From MH13 sp040219355 (GTDB taxonomy: Bacteria; Pseudomonadota; Alphaproteobacteria; Rhizobiales; MH13): a DNA stretch of 64,000 nt. The stretch spans positions 434,001 to 498,000 of the forward strand of contig JAVJSN010000010.1 of the NCBI GenBank assembly GCA_040219355.1. Direction: 5' to 3'. Below are positions 61,267-64,000 of this stretch, in pieces (within the stretch, counting starts at the first letter, position 1; every line of letters starts with the position of its first letter). The notes below the pieces were generated by a model that worked only from the letters and a program-made list of their open reading frames with translations, had not been told where the DNA came from and ran no database searches. The translations under genes and the position numbers were made by a program.

Positions 61267-62013
61267 ATGTCCGGTGCTGGCAAAAGTGCTGAAGAAATGG
61301 CTGCAGAAGACGCAGCGGCCGCCATGGAACGTGAAATGCTTGCCGAGGAAGAGGCTGAAGCTGACGGCACTGCCGAAACCGAAGGTGAGACAGCAAGTGC
61401 TTGGGAAAATCCACCTGAAGGCGCTGATGAGCCCAATTACGAGGCTGTGATCGGCGCTCTGCAGGACGAGCTGGAGCAAGCGCGGGATCAACGCATTCGT
61501 GCTGCCGCCGAGATGGAGAACTTACGGCGAAGGACCGCTCGCGAAGTAATGGACGCAAAAAAGTTTGCCGTCTCATCTTTTGCGCGCGACCTTTTGTCGG
61601 TATCCGACAACATGACCCGTGCTCTTACGGTTGTCACCGACGAGGAGAAGGCAGCTGCCGGCGAGGTTTGGAAGAACCTGCTTGAAGGCGTGGAGATGAC
61701 AGAGCGCGAACTCTTGTCGGTGCTCGACAGGAATGGCGTGAAGAAAATCAACCCGGAGGGTGAGCGCTTCGATCCCAATCAGCATCAGGCAATGTTTGAG
61801 GTTCCAGACCCCAGCCAACCGTCCGGCATGGTGGTGCAGGTGGTTGCGCCTGGTTTCATGATTGGCGAACGCGTGCTGCGTCCGGCTATGGTGGGCGTCA
61901 CCAAAGGTGGCCCGAAGCCAGCCAAGCAAGATGATGCACAACCAGAAGAAGTGAAGGCAGCCAACGATACAGCGGATGCCCAGCCCGGTGAAAGCATCGA
62001 TAAGTCGGCCTAG
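61267..62013 (+). CDS. grpE: Co-chaperone GrpE
   Basis: Nucleotide exchange factor for DnaK. The 248-residue protein has an acidic low-complexity start (about 10-60), a long coiled coil (LQDELEQARDQRIRAAAEME NLRRR region), and the beta-domain ending QVVAPGFMIGERVLRPAMVGV. ATG 61267 has AGG at -9; a TTG six bases earlier lacks a site. The C-terminal 35 residues are low complexity. The length is above average because of both tails. Confidence 0.95.
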   Translation: MSGAGKSAEEMAAEDAAAAMEREMLAEEEAEADGTAETEGETASAWENPPEGADEPNYEAVIGALQDELEQARDQRIRAAAEMENLRRRTAREVMDAKKFAVSSFARDLLSVSDNMTRALTVVTDEEKAAAGEVWKNLLEGVEMTERELLSVLDRNGVKKINPEGERFDPNQHQAMFEVPDPSQPSGMVVQVVAPGFMIGERVLRPAMVGVTKGGPKPAKQDDAQPEEVKAANDTADAQPGESIDKSA

Positions 62014-62069
62014 GGTTCCGATCCCCATCTGGACTCCGGTGCAGCCGAAAGTCATGATCACCCTCTAAT

Positions 62070-62087
62070 GCGTTTCGGGGGAAACGC
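62070..62087 (+). terminator. Weak hairpin after grpE
   Basis: GCGTTTC-GGGG-GAAACGC forms a 7-bp stem with a 4-nt loop, 57 bp past grpE. The following sequence (GCTTTCGGG) has no T run, so it is at best a weak terminator; it also lies just before the VOC gene's ribosome site. Confidence 0.35.
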
Positions 62088-62107
62088 GCTTTCGGGGAGA
62101 CAAGATC

Positions 62108-62503
62108 ATGACACCTCATGGCCATTTTCACTGGAATGAGCTGCAAACACGCGACTTGGCATCAGCGAAGAAACTCTATGCCGATGCGCTCGGATGGACG
62201 TTTGAAGACGTACCAATGCCCGATGGCACGACCTACATCGTTTGCAACGCTGGCGGTGAGCCGGTTGGCGGTATGTTCGACATTTCCAAAAGCGACAGTT
62301 TCGAGGGCATGCCAACGCAATGGATGTCCTATGTAGCGGTGGATGATGTCGATGTGGCACTGGAGAAAGCCAAGTCCGTTGGAGCGGTGATCATGGGCGA
62401 GCCATTTGACGTGCAGGGCGTTGGCCGAATCGCCATGGTGCAGCAGCCTGATGGCGCGATGGTCGGCTGGATGACGCCGTCCTACGAACCGATGGAAAAC
62501 TAA
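62108..62503 (+). CDS. VOC-superfamily protein (glyoxalase/dioxygenase fold)
   Basis: A 131-residue protein with two beta-alpha-beta-beta-beta halves: FHWNELQTRDLASAKKLYAD and WTFEDVPMPDGTTYIV, then WMSYVAVDDVDVALEKAKSV and RIAMVQQPDGAMVGWM. Metal-binding positions are not clear. Substrate unknown. GGGGAGA lies about 8 bases before ATG 62108. Convergent with alkB. Confidence 0.85.
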   Translation: MTPHGHFHWNELQTRDLASAKKLYADALGWTFEDVPMPDGTTYIVCNAGGEPVGGMFDISKSDSFEGMPTQWMSYVAVDDVDVALEKAKSVGAVIMGEPFDVQGVGRIAMVQQPDGAMVGWMTPSYEPMEN

Positions 62504-62513
62504 GGGCCGGACC

Positions 62514-63152
62514 CTAAGGCCGCACGCGCCTCAGCGTCAGATTAATCCGCCCCGGTGCGTCGAGCAGGGTCGATGTGCCGGGATAGATGCGCGTGACGCC
62601 GTGAAAGGCGAGTCGACTTTCCCCTCCAAGCACCAATAGATCGCCTGATGTCAGTCGGATGCTTTGCGTATTACCACCACGCTGCGGGCCACCCAGTTTA
62701 AACAGCGCATCATCGCCCAGCGAGAGCGAAACCACTGGTGCGTCAAAGGTTTCTTCATCGCGATCTTGGTGCAGCCCCATTTTGGCCTCTGGGCCATACC
62801 AGTTGATGAGGCACGCCTCGGGATCTGGAGCGTTGGGCGCCACAACCCGCCAAAGCTGCTTTAGAGCCTCTGGAATAGCCGGCCATGGCTCGCCGGTGAC
62901 CGGGTGATGGGGCTGATAGCGATAGCCAGACTTATCCGCCACCCAACCAAGTGGCCCACAGTTGGACATGCGCACTGATAGCGCTTTACCGGTGCGCGGC
63001 ATAACCGGCTGAAACAGAGGTGCGGCTGCCAAAACCGCGCGTAGGGCTTTGACCAGCGCCACTTGATCGGCCTGATCAAGCGCGTGTGGATACAACACGC
63101 ACCCCGATTGGCTGGTCGGCAATGCCTTCAAGGCGGCGGCAGGGTCAAGCAT
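62514..63152 (-). CDS. alkB: Alpha-ketoglutarate-dependent DNA repair dioxygenase AlkB
   Basis: Oxidatively removes methyl groups from 1-methyladenine and 3-methylcytosine. The 212 residues contain the metal ligands HQDRDE (HxD) and the distal His in AFHGVTRIYPG, and the 2-oxoglutarate-binding RINLTLRRV at the end; MSNCGPLGWVADKSGYRY and INWYGPEAKMGLHQD are AlkB features. ATG 63152 has GGAG seven bases upstream; the ATG six codons earlier lacks one. Divergent from yceI. Confidence 0.95.
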   Translation of the reverse strand: MLDPAAALKALPTSQSGCVLYPHALDQADQVALVKALRAVLAAAPLFQPVMPRTGKALSVRMSNCGPLGWVADKSGYRYQPHHPVTGEPWPAIPEALKQLWRVVAPNAPDPEACLINWYGPEAKMGLHQDRDEETFDAPVVSLSLGDDALFKLGGPQRGGNTQSIRLTSGDLLVLGGESRLAFHGVTRIYPGTSTLLDAPGRINLTLRRVRP

Positions 63153-63285
63153 GCACACTCCAAGCGACATTGGTCACAATTATCGAACATTATGTTTGGC
63201 ACAAAGGGGCCTCTCAATCCGCACGAACTTGCCTACTTTTGCAGTCATCCTTTCAAAGCACCACATCTTCCCCCGGAGAAAAACC

Positions 63286-63918
63286 ATGACGATCACCAAA
63301 GTTCTTGCAGGTCTTGCCCTATCAACCGCCCTTATCGGATCGGCCTCGGCTGCCGACCTCAACATCGGTTCAGGCACCTACCAGCTGGACCCAACGCACG
63401 GCTCTTTGTTCTGGTCGGTGAACCATTTCGGTCTGTCCGAATACACCGCCCGCATCAACAGCTTCGATGCCACAATCGAACTTGATGCCAACGATATCAC
63501 CCAGTCTTCGATGACGGCCACCATAGATATGGCGAGCGTCGATACCGATTTCCCCAATCCGGATGCGCACGATTTCAACGCCGAACTGCGCGGTGAAAAC
63601 TGGCTGAACACCGACGCTTTCCCGCAGGCTACCTTTGTCTCCACCGCCATCACCCAGACCGGCGACAACACCGCCGAGATCGAAGGCGAGTTGACATTTC
63701 TTGGCATCACGCTGCCCGTCACCCTCGACACCACGCTGATCGGCACCATGGGCAAGCACCCCTTCGCTGACGGCGCAGCCTTCGGCATTCAGGCTGTCGG
63801 CACGTTCGATCGCACCGAGTTTGGCTTCTCAACCTTTGCGCCCAACGTTGGGGCCGACGTGACGATCGAGATCAACGCTGAGTTCATCGGCGACGCATCG
63901 ACCGCCAATCCCTCCTAA
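63286..63918 (+). CDS. YceI-family periplasmic protein
   Basis: A 210-residue protein with a signal peptide (MTITKVLAGLALSTALIGSA, cleavage after ASA) and a YceI lipocalin-like beta barrel: YQLDPTHGSLFWSVNHFGL, GENWLNTDAFPQATFVST, GELTFLGITLPVTLD and FDRTEFGFSTF. Family members bind polyprenoid-type lipids. ATG 63286 has GGAG upstream; a longer frame to 63151 covers the spacer and is not used. The next gene appears to be cytochrome b561, a frequent YceI partner. Confidence 0.93.
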   Translation: MTITKVLAGLALSTALIGSASAADLNIGSGTYQLDPTHGSLFWSVNHFGLSEYTARINSFDATIELDANDITQSSMTATIDMASVDTDFPNPDAHDFNAELRGENWLNTDAFPQATFVSTAITQTGDNTAEIEGELTFLGITLPVTLDTTLIGTMGKHPFADGAAFGIQAVGTFDRTEFGFSTFAPNVGADVTIEINAEFIGDASTANPS

Positions 63919-63945
63919 ACACTCCCTCGCGCCGGGCCATGAATC

Positions 63946-64000
63946 ATGACGACCCTCCCTGTCGATAGCCTCGATACGTCTTCGGCCCGGCGTTACACCA
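63946..64000 (+). CDS. Start of a probable cytochrome b561 (partial)
   Basis: Only 18 codons are visible: MTTLPVDSLDTSSARRYT. The SSARRYT motif followed by the window edge is how many proteobacterial cytochrome b561 proteins begin, before a first membrane helix with a heme His, and a yceI gene upstream fits. Nothing catalytic is visible, so this is an inference from the N-terminus and neighbour. Confidence 0.45.
   Translation, partial: MTTLPVDSLDTSSARRYT

Noticed and set aside
1..64000. Transfer RNA, CRISPR array, insertion sequence or defence system
   Set aside because: Reading both strands showed no tRNA T-loop context outside genes, no regular direct-repeat array, no transposase or integrase frame, and no restriction, toxin or nuclease cluster.

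Overview
The window is a gene-dense chromosomal segment of about 64 kb from an alphaproteobacterium, most likely of the order Hyphomicrobiales (Rhizobiales). This rests on gene order: fur-plsC-miaB-phoH-ybeY-corC-lnt-XRE-metK-trmB-rimP-nusA-ylxR-infB-rbfA-truB on one strand, mutS-glnD-murJ-trpS-usp, and rph divergent from hrcA-grpE. An OlsB-type ornithine-lipid synthase and a FkbM methyltransferase fit the same group. The genus cannot be named from sequence alone. There are no tRNA or rRNA genes, no CRISPR array, no insertion sequence and no prophage.

Layout. Positions 1-119 hold the 3' end of coaA (pantothenate kinase), convergent with pnp. Positions 314-24504 are mainly a long minus-strand run for translation, RNA metabolism and envelope genes. 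It reads tsaB-rimI-fur-plsC-miaB-phoH-ybeY-corC-lnt-XRE-metK-trmB-(terminator/promoter)-rimP-nusA-ylxR-infB-rbfA-truB, then, after an inserted block (LysR regulator, secreted orphan, PilZ protein), rpsO-pnp. Positions 24699-27506 are an accessory patch: HPPD with a divergent Lrp/AsnC regulator, a metallophosphoesterase and a DUF2164 protein. Positions 27514-36629 carry usp-trpS-murJ-glnD-mutS, followed by the malic enzyme-phosphotransacetylase fusion maeB on the plus strand. Positions 39229-49767 are a mixed region: a GNAT protein, an extensin-like protein, dnaJ, cfa, DUF2269, FkbM, dnaK, an iodotyrosine-deiodinase-like flavoprotein and olsB. Positions 49974-62013 hold a soluble hybrid histidine kinase, the ComM-like ATPase, gshB, yraN, rsmI, an LpoA-like lipoprotein, hemW, rdgB, rph and hrcA-grpE. 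The end carries VOC, AlkB and YceI proteins and the first codons of a probable cytochrome b561.

The genes serve a few joint themes: ribosome assembly and translation initiation (rimP, nusA, infB, rbfA, truB, rpsO, ybeY, rsmI, tsaB, miaB, trmB), mRNA decay (pnp), protein folding (dnaK, dnaJ, hrcA, grpE), envelope lipids and wall (lnt, plsC, cfa, olsB, murJ, LpoA-like), nitrogen signalling (glnD) and nucleotide or DNA hygiene (mutS, rdgB, AlkB, ComM-like).

No clearly new multi-gene system was found. The points most worth following are: a family of small hairpin repeats at three intergenic sites; displaced copies of the 3' ends of trpS and dnaJ just downstream of the intact genes; a promoter followed by an intrinsic terminator in the rimP-nusA-infB leader; a flavoprotein with the complete Glu-Tyr-Lys lid signature of iodotyrosine deiodinase; and a small membrane-protein gene that appears broken by one base next to gshB.
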